From NCBI RefSeq assembly GCF_000722765.2, contig NZ_CP028415.1, forward strand, positions 874,501-938,500: 64,000 bases of DNA, in the 5' to 3' direction. The notes beneath the pieces are model-generated. The model ran no database searches. It worked only from the letters and a program-made list of their open reading frames with translations, and was not told the DNA's origin. Below, one piece after another: positions 1 to 10,673 of the stretch (position 1 is its first letter; each line of letters opens with the position of its first letter). Source of the DNA: Streptococcus mitis. GTDB lineage: Bacteria > Bacillota > Bacilli > Lactobacillales > Streptococcaceae. The position numbers and the translations under genes were made by a program.

Positions 1-657
1 GATGTTTGGTCTGCAAAACGTATTAAAGAGGAAGGTGCAGATGCAGTTAAATTCTTGCTTTACTATGACGTAGATAGCTCAGACGAACTCAACCAAGAAA
101 AACAAGCTTATATCGAACGCATCGGTTCAGAGTGTGTGGCTGAAGATATCCCATTCTTCCTTGAAATCCTTGCTTACGATGAAAAAATTGCTGACGCAGG
201 TTCTGTAGAATACGCTAAAGTAAAACCACACAAAGTTATTGGTGCTATGAAAGTCTTCTCAGACCCACGCTTTAACATTGATGTCTTGAAAGTAGAAGTT
301 CCTGTTAACATTAAATATGTTGAAGGCTTCGCTGAAGGTGAAGTAGTTTATACACGTGAAGAAGCAGCAGCATTCTTCAAAGCACAAGATGAAGCAACTA
401 ACTTGCCATACATCTACTTGAGTGCTGGTGTATCAGCTAAACTTTTCCAAGATACTCTTGTATTTGCTCATGAATCAGGTGCAAACTTCAATGGAGTTCT
501 TTGTGGCCGTGCAACTTGGGCTGGATCAGTTGAAGCTTACATCAAAGATGGTGAAGCAGCAGCTCGCGAATGGCTTCGCACAACTGGATTTGAAAACATT
601 GACGAACTCAACAAAGTTCTTCAAACAACAGCGACTTCATGGAAAGAACGCGTGTAA
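1..657 (+). CDS. lacD: Tagatose 1,6-diphosphate aldolase LacD (3' part)
   Basis: Class I aldolase that splits tagatose-1,6-bisphosphate into DHAP and glyceraldehyde-3-phosphate, the last step of the tagatose-6-P branch of lactose/galactose catabolism. The frame is open from base 1, so the 5' end lies outside the window. The 218 codons seen fit the C-terminal two thirds of a ~326-residue LacD. If so, the Lys in DVLKVEVPV (codon at 289-291) falls at residue 205, the Schiff-base position known for the family. Stop TAA at 655-657. It is followed by an intergenic control region and lacT, so it is probably the last gene of a lacABCD cluster entering from the left. Confidence 0.93.
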   Translation, partial: DVWSAKRIKEEGADAVKFLLYYDVDSSDELNQEKQAYIERIGSECVAEDIPFFLEILAYDEKIADAGSVEYAKVKPHKVIGAMKVFSDPRFNIDVLKVEVPVNIKYVEGFAEGEVVYTREEAAAFFKAQDEATNLPYIYLSAGVSAKLFQDTLVFAHESGANFNGVLCGRATWAGSVEAYIKDGEAAAREWLRTTGFENIDELNKVLQTTATSWKERV

Positions 658-710
658 GCAAGTCCTCCTAGATTAGGAACATGAATCTAAAAATTTTTAA
701 AAAAAGTTGT

Positions 711-748
711 ATGTAAAGGTTTACAAAATAACTTACTTGTGCTATACT
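711..748 (+). promoter_or_regulatory. lacTFEG promoter with overlapping cre-like site
   Basis: A -35 TTTACA (720-725), 17-bp spacer and -10 TATACT (743-748) form a good sigma-A promoter. The -35 box is the right half of the palindrome TGTAAAGGTTTACA within 711-725. This matches the CcpA cre consensus except that the central CG is GG. CcpA repression of the lac operon is expected from the family; binding here is inferred. Confidence 0.72.
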
Positions 749-769
749 TAAATCACAAGTTAATACAAG

Positions 770-853
770 GTGAGTGTTACTAAGTAATATTAGGCATGAT
801 CACGGATGAATTAGGAATCGACTGATTTTCTAGTTCATTTGTGGTCATTTTTT
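770..853 (+). promoter_or_regulatory. LacT antiterminator (RAT) site overlapping an intrinsic terminator
   Basis: Positions 770-803 form a RAT-like hairpin. The base is GTGA/TCAC, with the characteristic TGTTACT on the 5' side and AGGCATGA on the 3' side. Its 3' arm overlaps the 5' arm (797-814) of a longer hairpin that pairs with 830-847 (CTAGTTCATTTGTGGTCA, some G-U pairs) and is followed by a T run at 848-853. The two folds exclude each other. This is the arrangement used by BglG/LicT/LacT proteins: the antiterminator binds RAT and blocks the terminator upstream of lacT. Confidence 0.85.
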
Positions 854-890
854 GTACTCATATACCTTTAAGATATAAAAGGAGGTTGAC

Positions 891-1727
891 ATGTATCGAA
901 TTCTAAATCCAATGAATCACAATGTCTCGCTTGTCAGAAATGATAAGGGAGAAGAGGTGATTGTAATTGGTAAGGGGATTGCATTTGGAAAGAAGAAGGG
1001 AGATTTGATTGCTGAAAATCAGGTTGAGAAAATCTTTCGGATGAAGACCGAAGAGTCCAGAGAAAACTTTATGGCTCTTCTCAAAGATGTTCCGCTTGAT
1101 TTTATCACAGTGACTTATGAAATCATTGATAAGCTATCAAAGAAATATCACTATCCGATTCAAGAGTATCTCTATGTAACCTTGACAGATCATATTTACT
1201 GTTCTTATCAAGCTCTAGCACAAGGAAGGTACAAGGATAGTAATCTGCCAGATATTTCTGCTAAGTATCCTGTCGCTTTTCAAATCGCAAATGAAGCATT
1301 TGGAATTTATCGTCAAAAACTGACAGATAATTTTCCTGAGGACGAAATTATTCGGATTGCTTATCATTTCATTAATGCCGAAGGTGAAAATGAAGTGGAA
1401 CTTGTGGAGTCGATTGATAAGAGGAAAGAAATTCTCAGGAATGTTGAAGAAGTTTTAAAAGATTACGCTATTCAACGTACAAAAGAGAATAATCATTTCT
1501 ATGATCGCTTTATGATTCATTTGAATTATTTCTTGGATTATTTAGACAGATCTAGAGATGATAACCAATCACTTCTGGATATGGAAGACCATATTAAACA
1601 ATCCTATCCAAAAGCGTTCGAAATTGGTTCCAAGATCTATGATGTGATTACGCAACATACGGGTCTTGATTTGTATAAAAGTGAACGAGTTTATCTAGTT
1701 CTACATATCCAACGTTTATTGTCATAA
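891..1727 (+). CDS. lacT: Transcriptional antiterminator LacT (BglG family)
   Basis: 278-residue RNA-binding antiterminator of the BglG/SacY family. The first ~55 residues ([15 protein letters not shown]..) are the CAT RNA-binding domain. Two PTS-regulation domains (PRD1 ~65-170, PRD2 ~175-278) follow, carrying the histidines by which the PTS controls dimerisation. A strong AGGAGG sits 5-10 nt before the ATG. The gene lies directly behind its own RAT/terminator and ahead of lacF and lacE, so it should autoregulate and respond to lactose PTS flux. Full length for the family. Confidence 0.92.
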   Translation: MYRILNPMNHNVSLVRNDKGEEVIVIGKGIAFGKKKGDLIAENQVEKIFRMKTEESRENFMALLKDVPLDFITVTYEIIDKLSKKYHYPIQEYLYVTLTDHIYCSYQALAQGRYKDSNLPDISAKYPVAFQIANEAFGIYRQKLTDNFPEDEIIRIAYHFINAEGENEVELVESIDKRKEILRNVEEVLKDYAIQRTKENNHFYDRFMIHLNYFLDYLDRSRDDNQSLLDMEDHIKQSYPKAFEIGSKIYDVITQHTGLDLYKSERVYLVLHIQRLLS

Positions 1728-1762
1728 AAATTTATTTAAAACTATATAAGGAGAATTCTATC

Positions 1763-2080
1763 ATGAATAGAGAAGAAGTAACATTGTTAGGTTTTGAAAT
1801 CGTAGCCTATGCTGGCGACGCTCGTTCAAAACTATTGGAAGCCTTGAAGGCTGCTGAAGCTGGTGATTTTGCGAAAGCAGATAGCTTAGTCGAGGAAGCT
1901 GGTAGCTGTATCGCAGAGGCACACCATGCCCAAACAAGTCTATTGACTAAGGAAGCAGCTGGCGAGGATTTGGCTTATAGTGTAACCATGATGCACGGTC
2001 AAGATCACTTGATGACAACTATTTTGTTAAAAGATTTGATGCACCATTTAATTGAACTGTACAAGAGAGGAGTTAAATAA
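1763..2080 (+). CDS. lacF: PTS lactose-specific EIIA component LacF
   Basis: 105-residue cytoplasmic IIA(Lac), an all-helical trimeric protein that takes phosphate from HPr and passes it to the IIB domain of LacE. His78 in [11 protein letters not shown] is the family phosphorylation site, and Asp81 corresponds to the known metal ligand. RBS AAGGAG is upstream of the ATG. The stop codon overlaps the lacE start by one base (TAATG), implying translational coupling. Confidence 0.95.
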   Translation: MNREEVTLLGFEIVAYAGDARSKLLEALKAAEAGDFAKADSLVEEAGSCIAEAHHAQTSLLTKEAAGEDLAYSVTMMHGQDHLMTTILLKDLMHHLIELYKRGVK

Positions 2081-3771
2081 TGAACAAACTAATTGCATTT
2101 ATTGAGAAAGGAAAACCTTTCTTTGAGAAATTATCTCGTAATATCTATCTTCGTGCTATTCGTGATGGTTTCATTGCAGGTATGCCTGTTATTCTCTTCT
2201 CAAGTATCTTTATCTTAATCGCCTTTGTACCAAACTCATGGGGCTTCCAATGGTCTGATGAAGTAGTGGCTCTATTGATGAAACCTTATAGCTATTCAAT
2301 GGGTATTCTCGCACTTTTGCTAGCTGGTACGACTGCTAAATCATTAACAGACTCTGTTAACCGTAGCATGGAAAAAACCAACCAAATCAACTATATGTCA
2401 ACTCTATTAGCTGCTATTGTTGGATTATTGATGTTGGCAGCTGATCCAATTGAAGGTGGCTTTGCAACAGGATTCCTAGGAACAAAAGGTTTGCTTTCAG
2501 CCTTCCTAGCAGCCTTTGTGACTGTAGCAATCTATAAGGTTTGTGTTAAGAACAATGTCACTATTCGCATGCCTGACGAAGTTCCACCAAATATCTCACA
2601 AGTATTTAAAGATGTGATTCCATTCACTCTATCAGTGGTTTCTCTTTATGCTCTTGATTTACTAGCTCGTCATTTTGTTGGTGCAAGTGTGGCAGAATCA
2701 ATCGGTAAATTCTTTGCTCCATTATTCTCTGCAGCTGATGGTTACCTAGGTATTACCATTATCTTTGGTGCCTTTGCCTTCTTCTGGTTTGTTGGTATCC
2801 ATGGTCCATCTATCGTTGAACCAGCTATCGCAGCTATTACCTATGCCAATGCCGAAGTCAACTTGAACCTTCTCCAACAAGGTATGCACGCTGACAAGAT
2901 TCTTACTTCTGGTACACAAATGTTTATCGTTACCATGGGTGGTACTGGTGCGACACTGGTTGTTCCATTCATGTTCATGTGGTTAACAAAATCAAAACGT
3001 AACCGTGCAATCGGACGTGCTTCAGTAGTTCCAACTTTCTTTGGTGTAAATGAACCAATCTTGTTTGGTGCACCGCTTGTTTTGAACCCAATCTTCTTCA
3101 TTCCATTTATCTTTGCTCCAATTGCAAACGTATGGATCTTTAAGTTCTTTATCGAAACACTTGGCATGAACTCATTTACTGCCAACCTTCCATGGGTTAC
3201 TCCTGGACCTTTGGGGATTGTCCTTGGAACAAACTTCCAGTTCTTATCATTCGCTCTTGCTGCCCTTCTAATTGTGGTTGACGTTGTCATTTACTATCCA
3301 TTCCTTAAAGTTTATGATGAACAAATTCTTGAAGAAGAGCGTTCAGGTAAATCTAATGATGAATTGAAAGACAAAGTTGCTGCAAACTTCAACACTGCAA
3401 AAGCGGATGCTATTCTTGAAAAAGCGGGTGTAGAAGCAGCACAAAATAAAATCGCTGAAGAAACAAATGTCCTCGTTCTCTGTGCTGGTGGAGGTACAAG
3501 TGGTCTCCTTGCAAATGCTTTGAACAAGGCAGCTGCAGAATACAATGTTCCTGTGAAAGCAGCAGCAGGTGGCTATGGTGCTCACCGTGAAATGTTGCCA
3601 GAGTTTGATCTTGTTATCCTTGCCCCTCAAGTTGCTTCAAACTTTGAAGATATGAAAGCAGAAACAGATAAACTCGGTATTAAACTTGCCAAGACAGAAG
3701 GCGCTCAATACATCAAATTAACTCGTGATGGAAAAGGTGCTCTTGCATTTGTACAAGCTCAATTCGATTAA
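2080..3771 (+). CDS. lacE: PTS lactose-specific EIICB component LacE
   Basis: 563-residue fused permease/phosphotransferase that imports lactose as lactose-6-phosphate. The N-terminal ~420 residues are the multi-pass IIC (Lac/cellobiose type), with the conserved [14 protein letters not shown] region in the middle. After a charged linker (~425-455) comes the IIB domain with its active-site cysteine near residue 468 ([13 protein letters not shown]). Full length. Cotranscribed with lacF (1-nt overlap). Followed by an unusually structured 214-nt gap before lacG. Confidence 0.95.
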   Translation: MNKLIAFIEKGKPFFEKLSRNIYLRAIRDGFIAGMPVILFSSIFILIAFVPNSWGFQWSDEVVALLMKPYSYSMGILALLLAGTTAKSLTDSVNRSMEKTNQINYMSTLLAAIVGLLMLAADPIEGGFATGFLGTKGLLSAFLAAFVTVAIYKVCVKNNVTIRMPDEVPPNISQVFKDVIPFTLSVVSLYALDLLARHFVGASVAESIGKFFAPLFSAADGYLGITIIFGAFAFFWFVGIHGPSIVEPAIAAITYANAEVNLNLLQQGMHADKILTSGTQMFIVTMGGTGATLVVPFMFMWLTKSKRNRAIGRASVVPTFFGVNEPILFGAPLVLNPIFFIPFIFAPIANVWIFKFFIETLGMNSFTANLPWVTPGPLGIVLGTNFQFLSFALAALLIVVDVVIYYPFLKVYDEQILEEERSGKSNDELKDKVAANFNTAKADAILEKAGVEAAQNKIAEETNVLVLCAGGGTSGLLANALNKAAAEYNVPVKAAAGGYGAHREMLPEFDLVILAPQVASNFEDMKAETDKLGIKLAKTEGAQYIKLTRDGKGALAFVQAQFD

Positions 3772-3951
3772 CGATAGGGACTATAAAACAGTCTCCTATC
3801 GTTACGGAAATCGCTATGGCGAATTTCCTAATCGCCTTGTTAATTCGTCGGTAAAAAGATATTGTTTTTACCTCCTCATGTCACAATTCGGTGACTTGGT
3901 ACAAGAAGTGAGATGGAGAAGGATGGCTCACTGACTCCTCTCCTCTCACTT
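3770..3951 (+). other. Tandem RNA hairpins between lacE and lacG
   Basis: Five predicted stem-loops stand almost end to end: 3770-3803 (AACGATA../TATCGTT), 3806-3828 (GGAAATCGC/GCGAATTTCC), 3850-3872 (GGTAAAAA/TTTTTACC), 3880-3895 (GTCAC/GTGAC) and 3906-3951 (AAGTGAG../CTCACTT). None has a proper U tract, so they are not ordinary terminators. Inference: an intra-operon mRNA processing or stability element setting lacE:lacG ratios, or a decayed repeat. I did not recognise a BOX or RUP element. Confidence 0.6.
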
Positions 3952-3976
3952 TTACTTTATTTAAATTAAGAAATAG

Positions 3977-5392
<1,416 letters not shown>

Positions 5393-5434
5393 TAGAATTA
5401 GTAATTAGATATAGAATTTTAGTGAGGCATAAAG

Positions 5435-5692
5435 ATGTTTAAAGATTTTATCCAATCAATTTATGAAAAAGTTTATATTATCAATTTTGATAAATGTTCT
5501 CAAATACCTTGTTTGACTAATGAGGAGCTGAAAAAACTTGGGAAATGGTATGTCTCTACCGGTAAAGAATGGATTTGCCATTCAGACTATGAGCTGGAAG
5601 AATTTAAAAATATCTTTTTAAATTTTATCAGTCCTGAAGAACGGGATAATATCTCCTTTGATTCAGATTTTATGCCGTTTCAACAATCATAA
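5435..5692 (+). CDS. Small orphan protein downstream of lacG
   Basis: 85 residues, acidic and aromatic-rich, soluble by composition (no membrane segment), with two short segments around LTNEELKKLGKWYV and YELEEFKNIFLNFI. I do not recognise a family. It starts 42 nt after lacG with a weak GAGG upstream and precedes the shared terminator, so it is probably the last gene of the lac transcript. No function is assigned. Confidence 0.6.
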   Translation: MFKDFIQSIYEKVYIINFDKCSQIPCLTNEELKKLGKWYVSTGKEWICHSDYELEEFKNIFLNFISPEERDNISFDSDFMPFQQS

Positions 5693-5728
5693 AGAATCTA
5701 GGAAACTCTTTGTAACAATCTTCATCAG

Positions 5729-5775
5729 AAAATGCGTCATATCAAGATTCTTATTTTCTTGATATGACGCATTTT
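5729..5775. terminator. Bidirectional terminator between lac operon and lacR
   Basis: Perfect 19-bp inverted repeat, AAAATGCGTCATATCAAGA (5729-5747) and its complement (5757-5775), with a 9-nt loop. A or T runs on both flanks let it serve the plus-strand lac operon and the convergent lacR. Confidence 0.88.
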
Positions 5776-5796
5776 ATATTTTATCAATCCTCAGTT

Positions 5797-6564
5797 TTAT
5801 GGTTTAGAAAGAATAATTTTTGTTTGTTTTGAAAGTTGTTCGAAGGTCTCTTTGCTCAGTTTAGAGTCTGAAACGATGGTGTCAATATCAGAGATATTGT
5901 AGAAGGTATAAAAATCAAATTTATTGAACTTACTATTGTCAGCTAGTAAGTATTTTTTATTGGAATTATTGAGGGCGATACGTTGAGATTCACCTTCCTC
6001 TTCACTAAAGGTCGCAATCGCATTGTCCTGAATGCCATTACAGCTAACGAAAGCTTTAGAAAATTGTAAATTGCCCAAGTTTTGCAAGGTTAGTGTTCCG
6101 ACAAAGGCTCCAGTGATAGAGCGATAGTTTCCACCTATTAAAATCAAATCTGTTAGTTTTCGTTCGTTTAAGATGAGAAAGACTGGTAAACTGTTTGTTA
6201 CAACACGAATATTATCAATTGGAAGTTCACGGGCAAAAGATTCCAAGGTTGTCCCTGGACCAATAAAAATGGTTTCACCCTCATCAATTAAATGGCCTGC
6301 AAAACGGCTGATTTCTTGTTTTTCTGCAATCTGTAAGCTTTGTTTTTCAATATTGGAACGTTCATTGTTTAAAATAGAACCTGTGCGAATTTTCTCAGCT
6401 CCCCCGTGCACCCGAACAAGTAAATCCTTGTCTGCTAACTCTTGCAAGTAGCGTCTAGCAGTCATATCTGACACATCCAAGCGAGTCATGATTTCTTTTA
6501 CAGTAATAGTTCCTTTTGTATTTACCGTTTCTAGAATATTATCTAGTTTTTCCTGCTTTAACAT
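5797..6564 (-). CDS. lacR: Lactose PTS repressor LacR (DeoR family)
   Basis: 255-residue DeoR/GlpR-type regulator. The winged HTH at ~5-57 contains the family signature (VKEIMTRLDVSDMTARRYLQEL), and the sugar-phosphate sensor domain (DeoRC) fills ~75-230. Start ATG at 6564 (MLKQEKL) follows GAGGTGATAACG; the longer frame begins at the GTG inside that RBS. It converges on the lac genes. By family precedent it represses them until tagatose-6-phosphate accumulates. Confidence 0.88.
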   Translation of the reverse strand: MLKQEKLDNILETVNTKGTITVKEIMTRLDVSDMTARRYLQELADKDLLVRVHGGAEKIRTGSILNNERSNIEKQSLQIAEKQEISRFAGHLIDEGETIFIGPGTTLESFARELPIDNIRVVTNSLPVFLILNERKLTDLILIGGNYRSITGAFVGTLTLQNLGNLQFSKAFVSCNGIQDNAIATFSEEEGESQRIALNNSNKKYLLADNSKFNKFDFYTFYNISDIDTIVSDSKLSKETFEQLSKQTKIILSKP

Positions 6565-6646
6565 CGTTATCACCTCTATTTCTATTACTATTTTATCATA
6601 AAGTATTCAATCAATCAATTTAAAAAACAAAAGAAAACAAAAACAA

Positions 6647-6682
6647 AAATATCATGGTTGTTTTAAACAAACCATGATATTT
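6647..6682 (-). terminator. Terminator downstream of nrdF
   Basis: Stem AAATATCATGGTT (6647-6659) with AACCATGATATTT (6670-6682) and a 10-nt loop. On the minus strand it is followed by a long T-rich tract. It ends the nrdHEF transcript just upstream of the lacR promoter region. Confidence 0.82.
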
Positions 6683-6707
6683 GTTATTGCTTATAAAATA
6701 GATAACA

Positions 6708-7670
6708 TTAGTCTAAACCGTAGTTGTAATCATCGTCTTGCATGGCTTCAACTTCACCAAGGAGGTAACCATTTCCGACTTGAGAGAAGAAGTCGTGGTT
6801 AGAAGTTCCTGTTGAAATACCGTTCATAACGATTGGGTTGACATCATCAGCTGAATCTGGGAAGAGTGGATCTTGTCCCAGGTTCATGAGTGCCTTGTTA
6901 GCATTGTAGCGAAGGAAGGTTTTGACTTCTTCAGTCCAACCAACACCGTCATAGAGGCTCTCTGTATAACCTTCTTCATTCTCGTAGAGAGTGTATAGCA
7001 GATCGTACATCCATTCTTTGAGTTTTTCTTGCTCTTCTTCAGGTAATTCATTGAAACCAAGTTGGAATTTGTAACCAATGTAGGTTCCGTGAACAGACTC
7101 ATCACGAATAATTAATTTGATAATTTCCGCAACATTGGCTAGTTTGTTGTTACCAAGATAGTAGAGGGGAGTGAAGAAACCAGAGTAGAAGAGGAAGGTT
7201 TCAAGAAAGACGCTGGCAACTTTCTTTTCAAGTGGGCTACCGTTTAGGTAGATTTCGTTGACAATCTCAGCCTTTTTTTGTAGGTAAGGATTGGTGTTAG
7301 TCCATTCGAAAATTTCTTCAATCTCAGCCTTAGTATTCAAGGTAGAAAAGATTGATGAGTATGATTTAGCGTGGACAGATTCCATAAATTGGATGTTATT
7401 GAAAACAGCTTCCTCATGTGGTGTACGGATGTCTGCGCGAAGGGCTTGAACCCCAGTTTCAGATTGCATGGTATCCAAGAGAGTTAATCCACCAAAGACT
7501 TTACCGACCAGGTCTTTTTCCTTGTTTGATAACTTTCTCCAGTCATCCAAGTCATTTGATAAGGGAATACGTGTATCAAGCCAGAATTGCTCCGTCAGCT
7601 TTTCCCAAGTTGATTTGTCGATGACATCTTCGATGGCATTCCAGTTAATGGCTTTGTAGTAAGTTTCCAT
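6708..7670 (-). CDS. nrdF: Ribonucleotide reductase class Ib beta subunit NrdF
   Basis: 320-residue R2-type ferritin-fold subunit that holds the dimetal-tyrosyl radical cofactor for NrdE. Recognisable blocks are the N-terminal YKAINWNAIEDVIDK, the metal-ligand helices (DTMQSETGVQ.., ESVHAKSYS) and RDESVHGTYIGYKFQ. Last gene of nrdHEF. A 194-nt gap with a terminator-like hairpin separates it from nrdE. Confidence 0.95.
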   Translation of the reverse strand: METYYKAINWNAIEDVIDKSTWEKLTEQFWLDTRIPLSNDLDDWRKLSNKEKDLVGKVFGGLTLLDTMQSETGVQALRADIRTPHEEAVFNNIQFMESVHAKSYSSIFSTLNTKAEIEEIFEWTNTNPYLQKKAEIVNEIYLNGSPLEKKVASVFLETFLFYSGFFTPLYYLGNNKLANVAEIIKLIIRDESVHGTYIGYKFQLGFNELPEEEQEKLKEWMYDLLYTLYENEEGYTESLYDGVGWTEEVKTFLRYNANKALMNLGQDPLFPDSADDVNPIVMNGISTGTSNHDFFSQVGNGYLLGEVEAMQDDDYNYGLD

Positions 7671-7747
7671 TTTGAAATCTCTTTCTGTGTTTAGTATTGC
7701 GAACTCACAATTACTTCTATTTTATCATAATTCTAGAGGAGTATCGC

Positions 7748-7775
7748 ACAAAAAGTCGGAAGCCCGACTTTTTGT
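7748..7775 (-). terminator. Hairpin between nrdE and nrdF
   Basis: 12-bp stem ACAAAAAGTCGG (7748-7759) and CCGACTTTTTGT (7764-7775) with a 4-nt loop. U-rich 3' arm on the minus strand. It could partially terminate or stabilise the nrdHE message and so set an NrdE/NrdF ratio. nrdF would then need readthrough or its own promoter. Confidence 0.65.
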
Positions 7776-7864
7776 TATTTCATAGTATATATGCTTATTC
7801 CTGTTTAGTTTAGCAGGGTGAATGAATCACTAATTTGAGAAAATGTAGTTTTCTCAAGCAAAGA

Positions 7865-10024
7865 TTAAATCACACAGCTTTCACATTGGTTAGCACCAAC
7901 TTCTCCACCGTCATCTGTAAAGGTACGGACGTAGTAGATAGACTTTATACCCTTGTTAAAGGCATAGTTACGAAGGATAGACAAGTCACGTGTCGTTTGT
8001 TTGTTTTCTTTTTTCCATTCGTAAAGACCTTTTGGAATGTCACTACGCATGAAGAGAGTGAGTGAAAGTCCTTGATCCACGTGCTCTGTTGCAGCAGCGT
8101 AAACATCAATCACTTTACGCATATCCATGTCGTAAGCAGAAGTGTAGTAAGGAATGGTTTCTGTTGACAAGCCAGCAGCAGGGTAGTAGATTTTACCGAT
8201 TTTCTTCTCTTGGCGTTCTTCGATACGTTGCGTAATCGGGTGGATAGAAGCAGAAACGTCGTTGATGTAGCTGATAGAACCATTTGGAGCTACAGCAAGG
8301 CGGTTTTGGTGGTAAAGACCATCTGCTTGAACCTTGTCGCGAAGTTCAGCCCAGTCAGCAGCACTTGGGATAAAGACATCTTTGAAAAGTTCTTTAACAC
8401 GGTCTGATTTTGGAACAAACTCGCCTGTAATATACTTGTCAAAGTAGCTTCCCTTAGCATAGTCTGATTTTTCAAAGTTATGGAAGGTAATACCACGTTC
8501 CCGTGCGATATTGTTTGATTCCACGAGAGTCCAGTAGTTCATAAGCATAAAGTAGATGCTTGTAAATTCAACCGATTCAGGAGATCCATATTCAATCAAT
8601 TGTTGGGCAAGGTAGCTGTGAAGTCCCATGGCACCAAGACCAAAGGTATGAGCTTGGCTATTTCCGTGGTCGATAGTAGGTACAGCTACGATGTGTGAAC
8701 TATCAGTAACGAATGTCAAAGCACGAACCATAGCGCGGATAGAACGACCAAAGTCAGGTGAGGTCATCATGTTGACCACGTTTGTTGAACCAAGGTTACA
8801 TGAAACGTCTGTTCCCATTTGAAGGAATTCTTGAGCATCGTTGATCAAGCTTGGTTCTTGAACTTGAAGAATCTCAGAACACAAGTTACTCATGATGATT
8901 TTTCCATCAACAGGATTTGCACGGTTAGCCGTATCAATATTGACTACATAAGGGTAACCAGACTCTTGTTGCAATTTAGAGATTTCAGTTTCCAAATCAC
9001 GCGCCTTGATTTTTGTCTTGCGGATATTTGGATTTGCGACTAGTTCATCGTATTTTTCAGTAATGTCGATGTAGTTAAAAGGTACACCATACTCTTTTTC
9101 GACAGAATAAGGGCTGAAGAGGTACATTTCTTCATTTTTACGCGCTAATTCGTAGAATTTATTGGGGACAACAACACCGAGCGAAAGGGTCTTAACACGA
9201 ACTTTTTCATCGGCGTTTTCTTTTTTAGTTGAAAGAAAGGCGATGATATCTGGGTGAAAGACGTTGAGGTAGACAACACCAGCGCCTTGACGTTGCCCCA
9301 ATTGGTTAGAGTAAGAGAAGCTATCTTCGAAAAGCTTCATAACAGGAACGACACCAGAAGCGGCTCCTTCATATCCTTTAATAGGAGCACCAGCTTCACG
9401 AAGGTTGCTGAGAGTAATTCCCACACCACCACCAATACGTGAAAGTTGAAGAGCTGAGTTGATAGAACGTCCGATAGAGTTCATATCATCAGTTACTTGG
9501 ATTAGGAAGCAAGATACTAACTCCCCACGGCGAGCACGTCCAGCATTCAAGAAGGAAGGAGTAGCAGGTTGGTAGCGTTGGTGGATGATTTCATTGGCAA
9601 TATCGATTGCAACAGCTTCATTGCCATCAGCGAAATAAAGGGCGTTAAAGAAGACGCGGTCTTCCATACTTTCAAGATAATATTCACCGTCGTTTGTCTT
9701 CAAGGCATATTGATTGTAAAACTTATAGGCAGCCATGAAAGACTTGAATTGGAAGTTTTGTTCTTTGATAAATTGAGCCAATTCTTCCAAAAATTCTGGA
9801 CGGTATTTCTTGATAAAGGCTGTTTCGATGTAGTTGTGTTCAATCAGGTAGTCGATTTTATCTTTGATTGAATCAAAAACCATAGTATTTGGAACTACAT
9901 TTTCTTTAAAGAAGGCATCCAAGGCTTCCTTATCTTTATGAAGCATGATTTGTCCATTGACAGGACGGTTGATTTCGTTATTGAGACGGAAATAAGTCAC
10001 GTCCTCAAGATGTTTTAATCCCAT
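7865..10024 (-). CDS. nrdE: Ribonucleotide reductase class Ib alpha subunit NrdE
   Basis: 719-residue catalytic subunit reducing NDPs to dNDPs with the NrdF radical and NrdH electrons. It has the short class Ib N-terminus (no ATP cone), the NGSISYI-type catalytic region, ARRGELVSCFL with the first redox cysteine, and the C-terminal CESCVI thiol pair that shuttles electrons. Length is typical. Cotranscribed with nrdH. Confidence 0.96.
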   Translation of the reverse strand: MGLKHLEDVTYFRLNNEINRPVNGQIMLHKDKEALDAFFKENVVPNTMVFDSIKDKIDYLIEHNYIETAFIKKYRPEFLEELAQFIKEQNFQFKSFMAAYKFYNQYALKTNDGEYYLESMEDRVFFNALYFADGNEAVAIDIANEIIHQRYQPATPSFLNAGRARRGELVSCFLIQVTDDMNSIGRSINSALQLSRIGGGVGITLSNLREAGAPIKGYEGAASGVVPVMKLFEDSFSYSNQLGQRQGAGVVYLNVFHPDIIAFLSTKKENADEKVRVKTLSLGVVVPNKFYELARKNEEMYLFSPYSVEKEYGVPFNYIDITEKYDELVANPNIRKTKIKARDLETEISKLQQESGYPYVVNIDTANRANPVDGKIIMSNLCSEILQVQEPSLINDAQEFLQMGTDVSCNLGSTNVVNMMTSPDFGRSIRAMVRALTFVTDSSHIVAVPTIDHGNSQAHTFGLGAMGLHSYLAQQLIEYGSPESVEFTSIYFMLMNYWTLVESNNIARERGITFHNFEKSDYAKGSYFDKYITGEFVPKSDRVKELFKDVFIPSAADWAELRDKVQADGLYHQNRLAVAPNGSISYINDVSASIHPITQRIEERQEKKIGKIYYPAAGLSTETIPYYTSAYDMDMRKVIDVYAAATEHVDQGLSLTLFMRSDIPKGLYEWKKENKQTTRDLSILRNYAFNKGIKSIYYVRTFTDDGGEVGANQCESCVI

Positions 10025-10104
10025 AAAATTTCCCTTATCTAATTACAAAAGAAAGGCTTCTAAGTTAGCCCTAGAAGCAGTTTCTTCTGGATGATGTACT
10101 AAGA

Positions 10105-10323
10105 TTATGCTAATTGTTTCAGTTTTCCTGGTTGGAAACCTGAAAAGACTTCAGTTGGTGTTTGGATAACAGGAGCTGCGCTGAAACCGAGCTCTTTAAC
10201 TTGATCGATGTACTCAGGTTGCTCATCAAGATTGATTTCACGATAAGCGACATTATTACTGTCCAAGAAACGCTTTGTCATCTTACATTGGACACAGTTG
10301 TTTTTAGAATAAACGGTTACCAT
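10105..10323 (-). CDS. nrdH: Glutaredoxin-like protein NrdH
   Basis: 72-residue thioredoxin-fold electron donor to NrdE. The CVQC redox motif at residues 10-13 is the class Ib NrdH form of CxxC, with FSAAPVI carrying the conserved cis-Pro segment. First gene of the nrdHEF operon, 80 bp before nrdE. RBS GAGG is upstream of the ATG. Confidence 0.93.
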   Translation of the reverse strand: MVTVYSKNNCVQCKMTKRFLDSNNVAYREINLDEQPEYIDQVKELGFSAAPVIQTPTEVFSGFQPGKLKQLA

Positions 10324-10358
10324 TGTGTAACTCCTCTTTCAAAATAGATTACTTTCTT

Positions 10359-10386
10359 AGTATATCAGAAAATAAATTTTTGTCAA
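10359..10386 (-). promoter_or_regulatory. nrdH promoter
   Basis: On the minus strand, -35 TTGACA (10381-10386) and -10 TATACT (10359-10364) are separated by 16 bp. It lies ~36 bp upstream of nrdH and directly below the NrdR-like boxes. Confidence 0.72.
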
Positions 10387-10393
10387 TGATTTA

Positions 10394-10513
10394 AAACTAA
10401 ATATAGTGGTCTATTTTTCTGCTCAAGCTCACAAAACACAATATGTAGTGTTTGTTTTGTGAAATAGTGATAATTATCCTATAAGTTATTTTTTGAAAAA
10501 CTATATCCTGTGT
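10394..10513. promoter_or_regulatory. NrdR-type boxes upstream of nrdHEF
   Basis: ACACAATATGTAGTGT (10436-10451) matches the NrdR box ACACWATATATWGTGT at 15 of 16 positions. Weaker 13/16 matches lie at 10394-10409 and 10498-10513. The spacing (42 and 62 bp) is wider than the usual tandem pair, so only the central box is called with confidence. NrdR is the dNTP/ATP-sensing repressor of RNR genes. Confidence 0.65.
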
Positions 10514-10582
10514 TTTGTTATCTAGAATAGAAGATTTTCAGCAAGTTATCTGAAAGGAAATCGAATAAATCCCATAAAATGC

Positions 10583-10611
10583 TTGAAAAAAATCCTAGAA
10601 GATGATATAAT
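10583..10611 (+). promoter_or_regulatory. ptsHI promoter
   Basis: -35 TTGAAA (10583-10588), 17-bp spacer, -10 TATAAT (10606-10611), about 60 bp before ptsH. Confidence 0.78.
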
Positions 10612-10673
10612 ACAAAATTGTAAGGGTTATCACATATAACTCAAAAAAGAAAGAACAAAAGGAGAGTCAAACT

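Noticed and set aside
2841-3290. Long minus-strand ORF opposite lacE
   Set aside because: Antisense shadow of a strongly conserved gene, with no RBS and no recognisable protein.
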